This document shows positions 34,312 to 43,017 of a DNA stretch of 64,000 bases, in pieces; within the stretch, counting starts at the first letter, position 1; the number at the start of each line of letters is the position of its first letter. The stretch is from the NCBI GenBank assembly GCA_038230275.1, contig JBBRNO010000013.1:1-64000 (forward strand), given 5' to 3'. Made by a program: the position numbers and the translations under genes. Source of the DNA: JANXXV01 sp038230275 (GTDB taxonomy: Bacteria; Acidobacteriota; Terriglobia; Bryobacterales; Bryobacteraceae). The notes under the pieces were generated by a model. It had not been told where the DNA came from and did not search any database. It saw nothing but the letters and a program-made list of their open reading frames with translations.

Positions 34312-35340
34312 ATGCCGAACCATTCTGACACAGCCCCCGTCCGGCCTGGTGAAGAACTGGACACGGGCGCGCTCGGCCGGTATCTGAATCAGGGGGATGT
34401 CGTGGTGGAGCAGTTTCCAGGCGGTCATTCCAACTTGACTTACCTGGTTCGGGCGGGCGGGGAAGAGTACGTTTTGCGGCGCGCTCCCATGGGTCCGGTG
34501 CCGCCGAAGGCACATGATATGGCGCGAGAGTATCGAATGCTGGAAAGCGTCCATCCGCATTTTCATGCCGCGCCGCAAGTGCATCTGTTGTGCGAAGACC
34601 CTGCTGTCATCGGATCGCCCTTTTTCCTGATGGAGCGCCGCAAAGGCATCATCCTGCGCGAAACCGACTCGCGCATTTACGACGCAGAGTTCACCGCGCG
34701 CGTGAGCCAGGCTTTCCTCGACGGCTTGATTGCGTTACATGCGATCGATATCGAACGGACCGGGCTGCGTTCCCTAGGGAAGCCCGAAGGATTCCTGGCG
34801 CGGCAGGTGCACGGCTGGACCGAGCGTTGGCGGCGAGCCGAGACTGAGAACATTGCTGAGATGGATCGCGTAATGGTCTGGCTGGCGGCAAGCATTCCGG
34901 CATCTGGACGCGCCACGATTGTGCACAACGATTACAAGCTGGATAACATCATGCTGAACGCGGATAATCCCGGAAAGCTGGAAGCGGTGCTGGATTGGGA
35001 GATGACGACCGTGGGCGACCCATTAGCCGACCTTGGACTCACTCTTTGTTATTGGACGCTGGGCAGTTCTTCCGGCCGCAACGATTCGCCTGGCTGGTAT
35101 TCCCGGGAGCAGTTGCTGGCGCGCTACGCCGCGGGCACGGGCCGGGACGTAGCCGGCATTGCCTACTACGAAGTGCTGGGCGTGTTCAAGCTGGCCGTGA
35201 TCCTGCAACAGATCTACTTTCGATTTGTGAAAGGGCAAACGCGGGACGAGCGTTTTCGCGGGTTCGATTCGCGGGTGAAAGGCTTGATTGAGACTGCGTC
35301 GGCGCTTATTGCCCGGTCTGGGCCCATGACGGTGGGGTAG
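34312..35340 (+). CDS. Phosphotransferase-family kinase (ACAD10/11 N-domain type)
   Basis: 342 residues of the aminoglycoside phosphotransferase fold: N-lobe GGHSNLTYLVRAGGEEYVLR at about residues 37-56, catalytic loop TIVHNDYKLDNIMLN near 200 and metal Asp in VLDWEMTTVGDPLADLG near 222. The closest pattern is the kinase domain of ACAD10/ACAD11, which phosphorylates 4-hydroxyacyl-CoAs rather than antibiotics. A divergent CoA-transferase nearby would supply an acyl-CoA, so a hydroxy-acid or lactone breakdown step is plausible. There is no clear Shine-Dalgarno. The end overlaps the convergent gene by 35 bp. Confidence 0.85.
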   Translation: MPNHSDTAPVRPGEELDTGALGRYLNQGDVVVEQFPGGHSNLTYLVRAGGEEYVLRRAPMGPVPPKAHDMAREYRMLESVHPHFHAAPQVHLLCEDPAVIGSPFFLMERRKGIILRETDSRIYDAEFTARVSQAFLDGLIALHAIDIERTGLRSLGKPEGFLARQVHGWTERWRRAETENIAEMDRVMVWLAASIPASGRATIVHNDYKLDNIMLNADNPGKLEAVLDWEMTTVGDPLADLGLTLCYWTLGSSSGRNDSPGWYSREQLLARYAAGTGRDVAGIAYYEVLGVFKLAVILQQIYFRFVKGQTRDERFRGFDSRVKGLIETASALIARSGPMTVG

Positions 35341-36751
35341 GGATCAGCTTTTCCATCCGGGCATAAAGCGACAGCACGGTGTGCCCGGAGGCTTCGAATG
35401 CGTTGAGCATTTTCTGGAATTCCGCCGGGCTCATGGAACGGGTATCTTCAGCCAGCGACTCCACCATGCAGAACCATTCGATGAGACTCTCTTGTTGAAA
35501 GTTGGAAGCCTTGAGGAACGCGATGTATTCCTGCAGAATCCTGTCACGCGATTCCCCAGGCGGTGCGATCAGGAGCAACCCACGCAGCGCGTCACCCTTA
35601 CGGTAGTAGAACAGCGCTTCCGATTCCCCGATTGCCGGCTTGATGCCCTCGATGTTATGGAACACATCGGAAAATTGTTCACGCCACTCGGCGGTGTTCT
35701 TCTGCCCATCGGACAGGGCCGCATGTCCCCCGCCAAAGAGGAGAGACGTCAGCTTTGCGCTCAGCAGATCCTCCTCGGCTTTGTTGCTGGAACCGGTCAT
35801 GATTGCCTTGGCATCAATCTTCGACGGTTTAGTGTCATCCAGCTTGATTGGAGTAACGGCGGCCTCGGTCCGGCGATTGAAGTCAGATACAGCGGAACGG
35901 GCGAAGTCTCCCAGGTCGCTATCAGCGCAGCGGGGGCCCGTCATATTCTTGACCAGGAACTGCCGGTATGCATCGTTGAGTTCGTTGCCCTTGAAGATTG
36001 TCATCTCTCTGGAGATCTCAGGCAGTGTAGAGCCGAAGGCGCGGTTGTCGCCAGAAATGCGCTCAAGCGCGGCGGCCAGAGAACTGGTTAACAATTTGTA
36101 TTGCGCGGCTGTCATCATGCGGGAAGCGGCTGAAACCATGCGGATAGCCGGCGCGATTTCGACCGGTGAGGTGAGCCTCTGCAGCCGTTCATTGAGGAAG
36201 AGCGCCGCCTCATCCCGTTTTCGCTCTTCGGGAGTGAAGGCAATTGCGGCGACAGCAGTTGCTGCCGCGAAATATACTGAGGGATCCTCCACCAAGGCTT
36301 CCTCACAACGCAGGCGGACCGGGGCAGGCTGTTGCATCGCGAGAAACAGTCCGCGGGCCCGCTTTGGATTCAGAGTCAACATCGCTTTCACTGCCTGAGA
36401 TTGCAGCATCAGGCGATCGAGTCCGACCTCTGCGGCTTCGGCGATTCTTTGTTCCCGGCTATTACTGGCCGCCATTCCATTCCCGATATGACGCGCGACC
36501 GGAGTACGCGCGGAGGCTGCGGTTTGAAAGGCTTGTTCGAGCAGTTCACGCTTCCACTCTTTATCGCGGAGACTTCCGGACTGCGCCACGCGAAGCAGCG
36601 CGCGGGCGGCGAACTCCGGCGGTGCGGACTGCGCCAGCTCCACAATTTGAGTGAGCTCAGGATATTCGAGACGCCTGCGCTTCAGGGCTTCGGACGGCGT
36701 CTCCGCGTGCAACGTTGCACAAAGAAAAATCAGAGTTAACAGGGCACGCAC
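35306..36751 (-). CDS. Exported helical protein of unknown function
   Basis: 481 residues with a signal peptide (RALLTLIFLCATLHAE) and an all-helical body without a recognised domain; the repeated Ala/Glu/Leu helices resemble HEAT/TPR-like solenoids, but no clear repeat can be defined. The GTG start overlaps the stop of a short upstream frame as TAGTG, suggesting coupling. Its 3' end overlaps the convergent kinase gene by 35 bp. Confidence 0.65.
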   Translation of the reverse strand: MRALLTLIFLCATLHAETPSEALKRRRLEYPELTQIVELAQSAPPEFAARALLRVAQSGSLRDKEWKRELLEQAFQTAASARTPVARHIGNGMAASNSREQRIAEAAEVGLDRLMLQSQAVKAMLTLNPKRARGLFLAMQQPAPVRLRCEEALVEDPSVYFAAATAVAAIAFTPEERKRDEAALFLNERLQRLTSPVEIAPAIRMVSAASRMMTAAQYKLLTSSLAAALERISGDNRAFGSTLPEISREMTIFKGNELNDAYRQFLVKNMTGPRCADSDLGDFARSAVSDFNRRTEAAVTPIKLDDTKPSKIDAKAIMTGSSNKAEEDLLSAKLTSLLFGGGHAALSDGQKNTAEWREQFSDVFHNIEGIKPAIGESEALFYYRKGDALRGLLLIAPPGESRDRILQEYIAFLKASNFQQESLIEWFCMVESLAEDTRSMSPAEFQKMLNAFEASGHTVLSLYARMEKLIPTPPSWAQTGQ

Positions 36752-36861
36752 TACTCAATGATCGCAAATCGCTTGAGCCACTGGTTCTCATCCAGATCGA
36801 TGTAGCCATCCGCCGGCGTGGGTTCGCCTTTGAACTCATACCAGCCAGGCAGACAGCGCAA
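36751..36861 (-). CDS. Possible small coupled protein (about 36 residues)
   Basis: In the gap between recX and the exported helical protein an open frame reads RCLPGWYEFKGEPTPADGYI and then DLDENQWLKRFAIIE, which looks like real protein: aromatic-rich, charged and ending cleanly. Its TAG shares bases with the GTG of the next gene. The start is unclear: a TTG at 36861 gives 36 residues, and the frame stays open further upstream into the recX end. There is no good Shine-Dalgarno. Confidence 0.4.
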   Translation of the reverse strand: MRCLPGWYEFKGEPTPADGYIDLDENQWLKRFAIIE

Positions 36862-36868
36862 GTAAGCT

Positions 36869-37405
36869 TTAGGCGTCTGGGTCCACCAATTCTTCCGGTT
36901 CCAGTTCGTCGGCCTGGGTGGCATAGCGCTTCAAAACTTGGATGGAAGGCCCGGCAGCGAAGCCCGCGTATTGCAACCTGCGGAACGCGCCGGCCAGATT
37001 CTTTTGCACCTGCAGGTACTCGTTTAGTTTCTTTCCGCGAAACTTCCGCGCCAGAAACTGTTCAATCATTACGGTTTCATCTACGCCCTGAAACGTTTGC
37101 GCTACGGCGTCTTCCGCAACCTTCGGAGCTACGCGGCGCTGTTTCAAATCCTGCAAGACGCGCCGCTTGCCAAAGCCCTGGTTATCGCGCCGTGCGGTGG
37201 CGAAAGTCTCAGCGAACCGATCGTCATTCAGGTAGCCATATTCCTTCAACTTGGCCAATACGCCATCCACGTCCGACGGCTCTTGTGCGCGCTTCCGTAA
37301 CTTTTCCCGGAGCTCAGATACCGTCAAGGCGCGCATGCCCAACACTTTTAATGCGAAACCCCAGAGCCCTTCTGCGTCTAACAGACGTGGCGGACGCTTG
37401 TTCAT
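36869..37405 (-). CDS. recX: RecX-type regulator of RecA
   Basis: 178 residues with the three-helix repeats of RecX: ALKVLGMRALTVSELREKLRKRAQEP at about 17-42, LKEYGYLNDDRFAETFATARRDNQGFGKRRVLQDL near 52-86 and a C-terminal AGFAAGPSIQVLKRY. RecX binds RecA filaments and limits strand exchange. It is not next to recA here, which is common outside proteobacteria. The tail is acidic (ELEPEELVDPDA). Located upstream of the small coupled ORF on the minus strand. Confidence 0.85.
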   Translation of the reverse strand: MNKRPPRLLDAEGLWGFALKVLGMRALTVSELREKLRKRAQEPSDVDGVLAKLKEYGYLNDDRFAETFATARRDNQGFGKRRVLQDLKQRRVAPKVAEDAVAQTFQGVDETVMIEQFLARKFRGKKLNEYLQVQKNLAGAFRRLQYAGFAAGPSIQVLKRYATQADELEPEELVDPDA

Positions 37406-37522
37406 TGGCCAGATTCTAGCACGCGTCCATATAGGCAGCGGTCGATCCCCTTATCTGGATTTGGATCTGCTGGTATTCTGAAATCGTGAAGTGGAAACGT
37501 CAAGGAAGAGGAGGAAACGCAA

Positions 37523-37834
37523 ATGGATGATAGCAAGGGTTTATCGTATTTCATGCTTGGTCTCGGTATTGGTGTGGCGGTTGGAATTGTGTTCGCGCCG
37601 CAATCCGGAGAAGACACCAGGGGACTCATTCGATCGAAGGCATTGGAAGGTGGCGATTATGTGAAGCGCCGTTCGGAAGAATTGCGCGACAATGCTGAAG
37701 AGTTGGTGGAGAAAGGCAAGACCGCCATCAAGACGCAGAAAGAGCAGTTGGCAGCCGCCGTGGATGCAGGCAAGCAAGCGTACCGGGAATCTGTTTCGAG
37801 TCCCGCCGAAGCGCACGGCTCGGAAGCAATCTAA
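37523..37834 (+). CDS. YtxH domain protein
   Basis: 103 residues. The N-terminal hydrophobic segment (YFMLGLGIGVAVGIVFAPQSGEDTRG) is the YtxH signature: one membrane helix followed by P-x-S-G-x-x-x-R. The remainder is a charged amphipathic helix (LRDNAEELVEKGKTAIKTQKEQL). YtxH proteins are stress-linked small membrane proteins. An AGGAGG lies 8 bases before the ATG. The next gene encodes a membrane-anchored coiled coil, the same pairing as YtxG/YtxH-like proteins elsewhere. Confidence 0.83.
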   Translation: MDDSKGLSYFMLGLGIGVAVGIVFAPQSGEDTRGLIRSKALEGGDYVKRRSEELRDNAEELVEKGKTAIKTQKEQLAAAVDAGKQAYRESVSSPAEAHGSEAI

Positions 37835-37865
37835 ATCTAACTAACGCCGGAAGGACCGGGACAAA

Positions 37866-38393
37866 ATGAACCAGGAACTCTTGCTGTACATCATGACGGG
37901 ATTTGTAAGCATTTCGGCGGTAGCGTTGTGTATACAAGCTGCGCTGCTCTTCGGTATCTACAAAACCAGCAAGGCTATGCAGGAGCAATCTGCCTCAATT
38001 ATGCCGCAGGCAAGAACGATCCTGGCGAAGGCGGAATTGACGCTTGATCAAGGTAGGACAAGCGTTGCGGAGCTGACCGGAAAGTTCATCGAGATCACCG
38101 ATACGGCAAGCCAGATGATGGATATCGGGAAAGCCCAATTGGTTAAGCTGGATTCGGTGATCACCGACGCGAGCGACCGTGCGCTGGTGCAGTTGGAACG
38201 CGCCGAAATGGTGGTGGATGACACCGTCACCCGCGTACACGAATCGGTAGCGGCCGTCCATAACGGCATTATGAAACCCATCCGCGAAGTGCAGGGCGTT
38301 GCTACCGGGGTGCGGACTGCGGTTTCCGTCTTTATGCGCGGTGGGCGTCCCAGTGTTGCTCAAGCAACGCAAGACGACGAAATGTTTATATAA
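37866..38393 (+). CDS. Membrane-anchored coiled-coil protein (DUF948-like)
   Basis: 175 residues: one N-terminal membrane helix (YIMTGFVSISAVALCIQAALLFGI) and a long helical cytoplasmic part with heptad-like repeats (LDSVITDASDRALVQLERAEMVVDD), ending in a short flexible tail. The shape matches DUF948/YtxG proteins that pair with YtxH, here 31 bp upstream. Its role is probably structural or stress-related at the membrane; no enzymatic motif is visible. Confidence 0.7.
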   Translation: MNQELLLYIMTGFVSISAVALCIQAALLFGIYKTSKAMQEQSASIMPQARTILAKAELTLDQGRTSVAELTGKFIEITDTASQMMDIGKAQLVKLDSVITDASDRALVQLERAEMVVDDTVTRVHESVAAVHNGIMKPIREVQGVATGVRTAVSVFMRGGRPSVAQATQDDEMFI

Positions 38394-38421
38394 AATCTGG
38401 TGTGAGAGCAAATAGCATACC

Positions 38422-39186
38422 GTGATCGATATACACTGCCACATCCTGCACGGGGTGGATGATGGCGCCAAGACTCTGGAAGTGAGCCTGGAGATGTTGG
38501 ATGCCGCGGCTGCGGCCGGCACCACCGATATCGTAGCGACGCCGCACGCCAGTATTGAGTACGCCTTTCAACCGGAATTGATTCGCCAGCGGCTGGCTGA
38601 GCTGAAGGCGGCCTCATCCTCGCCGGTTCGAATTCATTCCGGCTGCGATTTCCATCTCACCTTCGACAATGTGAACGATGCGTTGGCGAATCCTGCCAAG
38701 TACGCAATCAACAACAAACGGTATCTGTTGGTGGAGTTGTCCGACATGGTGATTTTCAAGAGCACTGAGCCGGATTTCCGCCGCCTTCAGGACGCCGGCA
38801 TGCTGCTGGTGATAACGCACCCGGAACGCAACCCGCTGCTGCGCCAACGGCTCGAAATGATCCGGCGCTGGGTGTCCATGGGCTGCTACATGCAAGTTAC
38901 GGGGCAAGCTCTTTTTGGACGATTTGGAACCAAGGCGAAAGACTTTTCGGAGGTACTGCTGCGCGAAGGTCTGGTGCACTTTATCGCCAGTGATGGGCAC
39001 GACAACAAGCACCGCAGGGCGACGCTGGACGAGGCGTTCCAGTATGTTACCAAGCGATTCGGGGAGAAGCGCGCCGTAACGCTGTTCTCCACCAATCCGC
39101 TGGCCGCGTTACGGGGAGAATTGATTCCCTTGCAACCGAATCCGGAGCCAGCGCCGCGCCGGAAGTGGTTTCTGCCATGGCGTTAG
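38422..39186 (+). CDS. PHP-family tyrosine phosphatase (CpsB/YwqE type)
   Basis: 254 residues, GTG start. Metal ligands of the PHP fold are visible: IDIHCHILHGVDDGA at residues 2-16, ATPHAS near 41, LVITHPERNPLL near 133 and ASDGHDNKHR near 194. This family dephosphorylates bacterial tyrosine kinases controlling capsule and exopolysaccharide export. No tyrosine kinase or polysaccharide cluster is adjacent. The C-terminus is Pro/Arg-rich. The M1 peptidase follows after 9 bp, which suggests shared transcription. Confidence 0.87.
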   Translation: MIDIHCHILHGVDDGAKTLEVSLEMLDAAAAAGTTDIVATPHASIEYAFQPELIRQRLAELKAASSSPVRIHSGCDFHLTFDNVNDALANPAKYAINNKRYLLVELSDMVIFKSTEPDFRRLQDAGMLLVITHPERNPLLRQRLEMIRRWVSMGCYMQVTGQALFGRFGTKAKDFSEVLLREGLVHFIASDGHDNKHRRATLDEAFQYVTKRFGEKRAVTLFSTNPLAALRGELIPLQPNPEPAPRRKWFLPWR

Positions 39187-39195
39187 ACTGAGATT

Positions 39196-41613
39196 GTGAT
39201 CCGATTCGCAGTCCTGATTCTAACGGCATCCGCTGTCTTTGCCGCTGCCGGCGAGGGTGGTGGTGCGTCCGCGGCCGCGAAGGCGATTTTGAACAGAGGC
39301 CTTGACGCGCAGGAATGCTACCGTGTCCGGGATCTTGTATTTAACAAAGAAGACATTCGTTTCTATCTCACCGACGGATATCTTATCTTTGGCAAATCCA
39401 TTGATGATCAACGGATGTCCGCGGTTTTCACCGCCGACGTAGACGGCGGGGATGGGGAGGTGATTTTATTCCCTCCTCACCGTAGTGAACGTTTGTCGCT
39501 TGCCGCTTTCACCGGTTCGCCCAATCTTGACGAACACATTAACGCCGCGGTGTTTCTGTTCAGTGACGGCACCGGCGAACAGCTTCTGGCGCAGATCCAG
39601 GCGGGCGCGCCGAAAAAATCCCAGGAGATGGGGTTGTTGCTTGCTGAGAAATGGCAACCGGTGGTGAAGAATCTCTCCGGCAGCCTGGAGATCCGGCTGG
39701 TTCAGGATCATCTCTCCGCGCCGGGCAATCGCGAGGGTTTTTTTTTCGCCACCGTGAGCGGCAAAACCCTCAATAATTTTGACCTCTACTACGATCCCCG
39801 CGCCCGCGAACAGATCACCGTAGGGCAACTGGCGAAGCGGGACAATCGCAACTACTTCGACGTTTGGACCAGCTTCCTTGCGCGCCCCTGGCGAACACAA
39901 GGCCGCGCGCTCTACGCAGAGGATCTGCCGGTAACCGATATTCAGATTGAAGCCACGCTGCAACCGAATCTGCACATGAATGCGGTAACGCGAATGACGC
40001 TGCTGCCCGGCAAGGCGATCAGCACGGCAATCGCCTTCGATATATCGCGGAGTATGACGGTGACGGCAGCGAAGGTGGACGGCGAGCCCGCTGAAGTGTT
40101 CATGCGCGATTCGTTGCGGGCCAACGCGATCCGCAGTAGTGAGAATGAGATGTTTCTGGTGGTTAGTCCGCACCCCTTGCAGGCGGGCAAGCAGCACAAG
40201 ATCGAATTTACGCACGAAGGCGATGTGATTTCGTCCGCCGGAAACGGAGTTTACTACGTTGGTTCGCGAGGCAACTGGTACCCCAATCGCGGCAATGGAT
40301 TCGCACGCTACGATTTAACCTTCCGCTATCCAAAGGCGCTGAACCTGATTACCACCGGAGATTTCGCCGACGAGGAATCCGACGGTGACTGGCGCATGGC
40401 TAAGCGCAGCATTTCGACACCGATCCGATTTGCGGGCTTCAATCTGGGGCAATACGAGAAGGCGAGTGTCACACGAGCAGGCACAACGGTGGAAGTCTAC
40501 GCGAATCGTAAGGTGGAGGCGGCGTTACAGCAGAAGCCGCAAGATGAGGTGGTAATGCCGCAACCCTTTCCGCGCAACGGTAGAAGGGCGCCGGATTTTC
40601 AGTCGCTGGGCGGTATTGGCCCTTCGCTCCCGAATCCCACGGCGCGGCTTCAGGAATTGGCTAACGAGATTGCGGCGGAAATGGAGTTCATGTCCGCCAG
40701 TTTTGGGCCACCGCCCCTGAAGACGTTGACTGTAACGCCCATTCCCGGCAATTTTGGCCAAGGATTTCCGGGATTGCTGTACCTTTCCACACTCAGTTAT
40801 TTGAACGCCAGCGAGCGCCCGGCGTCGCAGCGAAAACCAGCGCTGCAGCTGTTCTATTCCGAGCTACTGCACGCGCACGAGGCCGCGCATCAATGGTGGG
40901 GCAATTTGGTGACTTCGGCGAATTACCAGGACGACTGGTTGATGGAGTCCCTGGCGAATTATTCGGCGCTTCTCTACATCGAGAAAAAGAAGGGGCGCAA
41001 GCCGTTGGAAGAAGTGCTGGCGGAGTATAAGGCGCATTTGCTGGCGAAGGATGCCGCAGGACGCACTCTGGAATCGGCGGGGCCCATCATCTGGGGGACG
41101 CGCCTTAGCTCTTCCCAGGCGCCTGCTGCCTGGCGGGCCATCACGTACGAAAAGGGATCGTGGATCATTCACATGCTGCGCGGGCGTCTGGGTGATGACG
41201 CGTTTTTGAAGATGCTTTCCGAGCTGACGCGCCGCTATCGTTATCAAACAGTTTCGACCGAACAATTCCGCGCCCTGGCTGCCGAATTCGTTCCACCGAA
41301 ATCGAGTGATCCGAAACTCGAGAATTTCTTTGAGCAGTGGGTCTACGGCACGGGCGTGCCTACCCTGAAGATGGATTACACTACCACCGGCCGGCCGCCC
41401 GCCGTCAAAATAAGAGGCACGGTGACGCAGACTAACGTGGACGACGATTTTAGCGCCTACATTCCGGTGGAAGTGCAACTGCCGGGCAAGCAATTGACGA
41501 CGCGTTGGGTGAAAACATCCAGCGAGCCGGTTCCTTTCCAACTTGATGTGAAACTGTTGCCGGTGCGAGTGACGCTGGATCCAGGCGGCTCTATCCTGGC
41601 CATCCGGAAATAG
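39196..41613 (+). CDS. Exported M1 family (gluzincin) aminopeptidase-like protein
   Basis: 805 residues, GTG start, signal peptide. The N-terminal half is a divergent beta-rich region. The catalytic zinc site is HEAAHQWW (His561, Glu562, His565), with the third ligand Glu 18 residues on in DDWLMESLANYSALLY. The typical M1 GAMEN motif is not obvious; the equivalent strand contains PGLLYLSTLSYL, so substrate choice may be unusual. Exported. It contains a run of nine T at 39738-39746 encoding Phe-Phe-Phe. The PLP decarboxylase gene begins 3 bp downstream. Confidence 0.87.
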   Translation: MIRFAVLILTASAVFAAAGEGGGASAAAKAILNRGLDAQECYRVRDLVFNKEDIRFYLTDGYLIFGKSIDDQRMSAVFTADVDGGDGEVILFPPHRSERLSLAAFTGSPNLDEHINAAVFLFSDGTGEQLLAQIQAGAPKKSQEMGLLLAEKWQPVVKNLSGSLEIRLVQDHLSAPGNREGFFFATVSGKTLNNFDLYYDPRAREQITVGQLAKRDNRNYFDVWTSFLARPWRTQGRALYAEDLPVTDIQIEATLQPNLHMNAVTRMTLLPGKAISTAIAFDISRSMTVTAAKVDGEPAEVFMRDSLRANAIRSSENEMFLVVSPHPLQAGKQHKIEFTHEGDVISSAGNGVYYVGSRGNWYPNRGNGFARYDLTFRYPKALNLITTGDFADEESDGDWRMAKRSISTPIRFAGFNLGQYEKASVTRAGTTVEVYANRKVEAALQQKPQDEVVMPQPFPRNGRRAPDFQSLGGIGPSLPNPTARLQELANEIAAEMEFMSASFGPPPLKTLTVTPIPGNFGQGFPGLLYLSTLSYLNASERPASQRKPALQLFYSELLHAHEAAHQWWGNLVTSANYQDDWLMESLANYSALLYIEKKKGRKPLEEVLAEYKAHLLAKDAAGRTLESAGPIIWGTRLSSSQAPAAWRAITYEKGSWIIHMLRGRLGDDAFLKMLSELTRRYRYQTVSTEQFRALAAEFVPPKSSDPKLENFFEQWVYGTGVPTLKMDYTTTGRPPAVKIRGTVTQTNVDDDFSAYIPVEVQLPGKQLTTRWVKTSSEPVPFQLDVKLLPVRVTLDPGGSILAIRK

Positions 41614-41616
41614 AAG

Positions 41617-43017
41617 ATGCTCAGGTTAGAAGAGGCGGAGAGAAGGGCGATCTGGGAGGAACTGGGCCGCCTTCTAGAGAACTACATCAGTGTGTTGGAT
41701 TCGTCGCCGGTGACGCCGGAGCTGAGTCCGGAGAAAATCCGCGCCATGCTTGCGCCTTGCGATTTTCGGCATCCGATGGACGCGGTGGAAGCGCTGCAAC
41801 TGGCGGCAAGCGGATTGCAGCAGTATCAGGTGCACACGCCACATCCCCGCTACTTTGGGCTGTTCAATCCGGCGCCCACCACCATGGGCATTGCCGCCGA
41901 TGCGCTGGTGGCGGGTTTCAATCCGCAACTGGCTGCCTGGAGCCACAGCCCCTTCGCCGCCGAAGTAGAGCAGCATCTGGTGCGCGCGCTCGGCTCGCGG
42001 TTTGGCTACTCAGCCGGCGCCGTGGATGGAGTCTTCGCGTCCGGAGGGATGGAAGCCAATCACACAGCCATCCTTGCCGCGCTCACGAACCGCTTCCCGG
42101 ACTTCGTCACCAAGGGGCTTCGTTCGCTGGAGGCTCAACCTGTTTTCTACTGCTCCTCCGAAAGTCACCACTCCTTTCTCAAAGCGGCACGGCTGTGCGG
42201 ATTGGGAATGGATTCCGTGCGGCATATCGCGATAGATGCCCGGCTGCGAATGATACCGGCGGCGCTGCATCAGGCTATCTTGCAGGATAGGGAGGACCAC
42301 TTCGCGCCATTTCTAGTTGTGGGAACAGCGGGCACGACGAACGCCGGCATGATAGATCCGCTGCCAGAGCTCGCCGATATTGCCGAGGAACACAACCTCT
42401 GGTATCACGTGGATGCCGCCTGGGGTGGCGGCGCGGCGTTTGTGCCCGAGCTGCTGCCATTGCTGAACGGCATCGAGCGAGCAGACTCCATTACCTTTGA
42501 CGCGCACAAGTGGTTATCTGTGCCGATGGGCGCCGGCCTGTTCCTCACGCGGCACAATACGATTCTTGACCGCACGTTTCGCGTCGCCACTGCGTACATG
42601 CCGAAAGACGCGGCCGGTCTCGATATCGTCGACCCACACTTACACTCGATGCAATGGTCAAGGCGGTTCATCGGGCTGAAGGTGTTTCTGTCACTGCTCG
42701 CGGCCGGATGGGAAGGGTACGCCGAAGCGATTCGGCATCAGACCCGGATGGGTGATCTGCTACGCGAGGGGCTGGCGCGGGCGGGCTGGGAAATTGTAAA
42801 TGAAACACTGCTGCCGGTAGTCTGTTTCGCAAAGCCCGGCGCAACCGCTGAAGAGCACCAGCAGATCGTTTCGAAGATCGTTCGTTCGGGCAAGGCGTGG
42901 ATTTCCACCACCGTGCTGGGCGGAACGCGAACCGTGCTGCGGGCCTGCATCACCAACTACCGGACACAGGAGAGCGACGTCGCGGCGTTGATTGACGATC
43001 TTTCAGCGCCGGGTTGA
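41617..43017 (+). CDS. PLP-dependent group II amino acid decarboxylase
   Basis: 466 residues. The PLP lysine is in SITFDAHKWLSVPMGAGLFL near residue 305, with HVDAAWGGGAAFVPE near 267 giving the PLP-nitrogen Asp, and CSSESHHSFLKAARLCG near 180 the stacking His. The first part (HPRYFGLFNPAPT) is the usual substrate entry region. The family includes aromatic-amino-acid, glutamate and aspartate decarboxylases; the substrate cannot be fixed. It begins 3 bp after the M1 peptidase, suggesting use of released amino acids. Its end overlaps the convergent ArsR gene by 15 bp. Confidence 0.88.
   Translation: MLRLEEAERRAIWEELGRLLENYISVLDSSPVTPELSPEKIRAMLAPCDFRHPMDAVEALQLAASGLQQYQVHTPHPRYFGLFNPAPTTMGIAADALVAGFNPQLAAWSHSPFAAEVEQHLVRALGSRFGYSAGAVDGVFASGGMEANHTAILAALTNRFPDFVTKGLRSLEAQPVFYCSSESHHSFLKAARLCGLGMDSVRHIAIDARLRMIPAALHQAILQDREDHFAPFLVVGTAGTTNAGMIDPLPELADIAEEHNLWYHVDAAWGGGAAFVPELLPLLNGIERADSITFDAHKWLSVPMGAGLFLTRHNTILDRTFRVATAYMPKDAAGLDIVDPHLHSMQWSRRFIGLKVFLSLLAAGWEGYAEAIRHQTRMGDLLREGLARAGWEIVNETLLPVVCFAKPGATAEEHQQIVSKIVRSGKAWISTTVLGGTRTVLRACITNYRTQESDVAALIDDLSAPG

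Noticed and set aside
34312..35340. Aminoglycoside resistance gene
   Set aside because: The fold is shared, but motif details and the CoA-transferase neighbour fit the ACAD10/11-type kinase; there is no mobile context.
39738..39746. Nine-T run in the M1 peptidase as a phase-variation switch
   Set aside because: It encodes conserved-looking Phe residues in a housekeeping-type gene, and nothing else indicates variation; the run alone is weak evidence.
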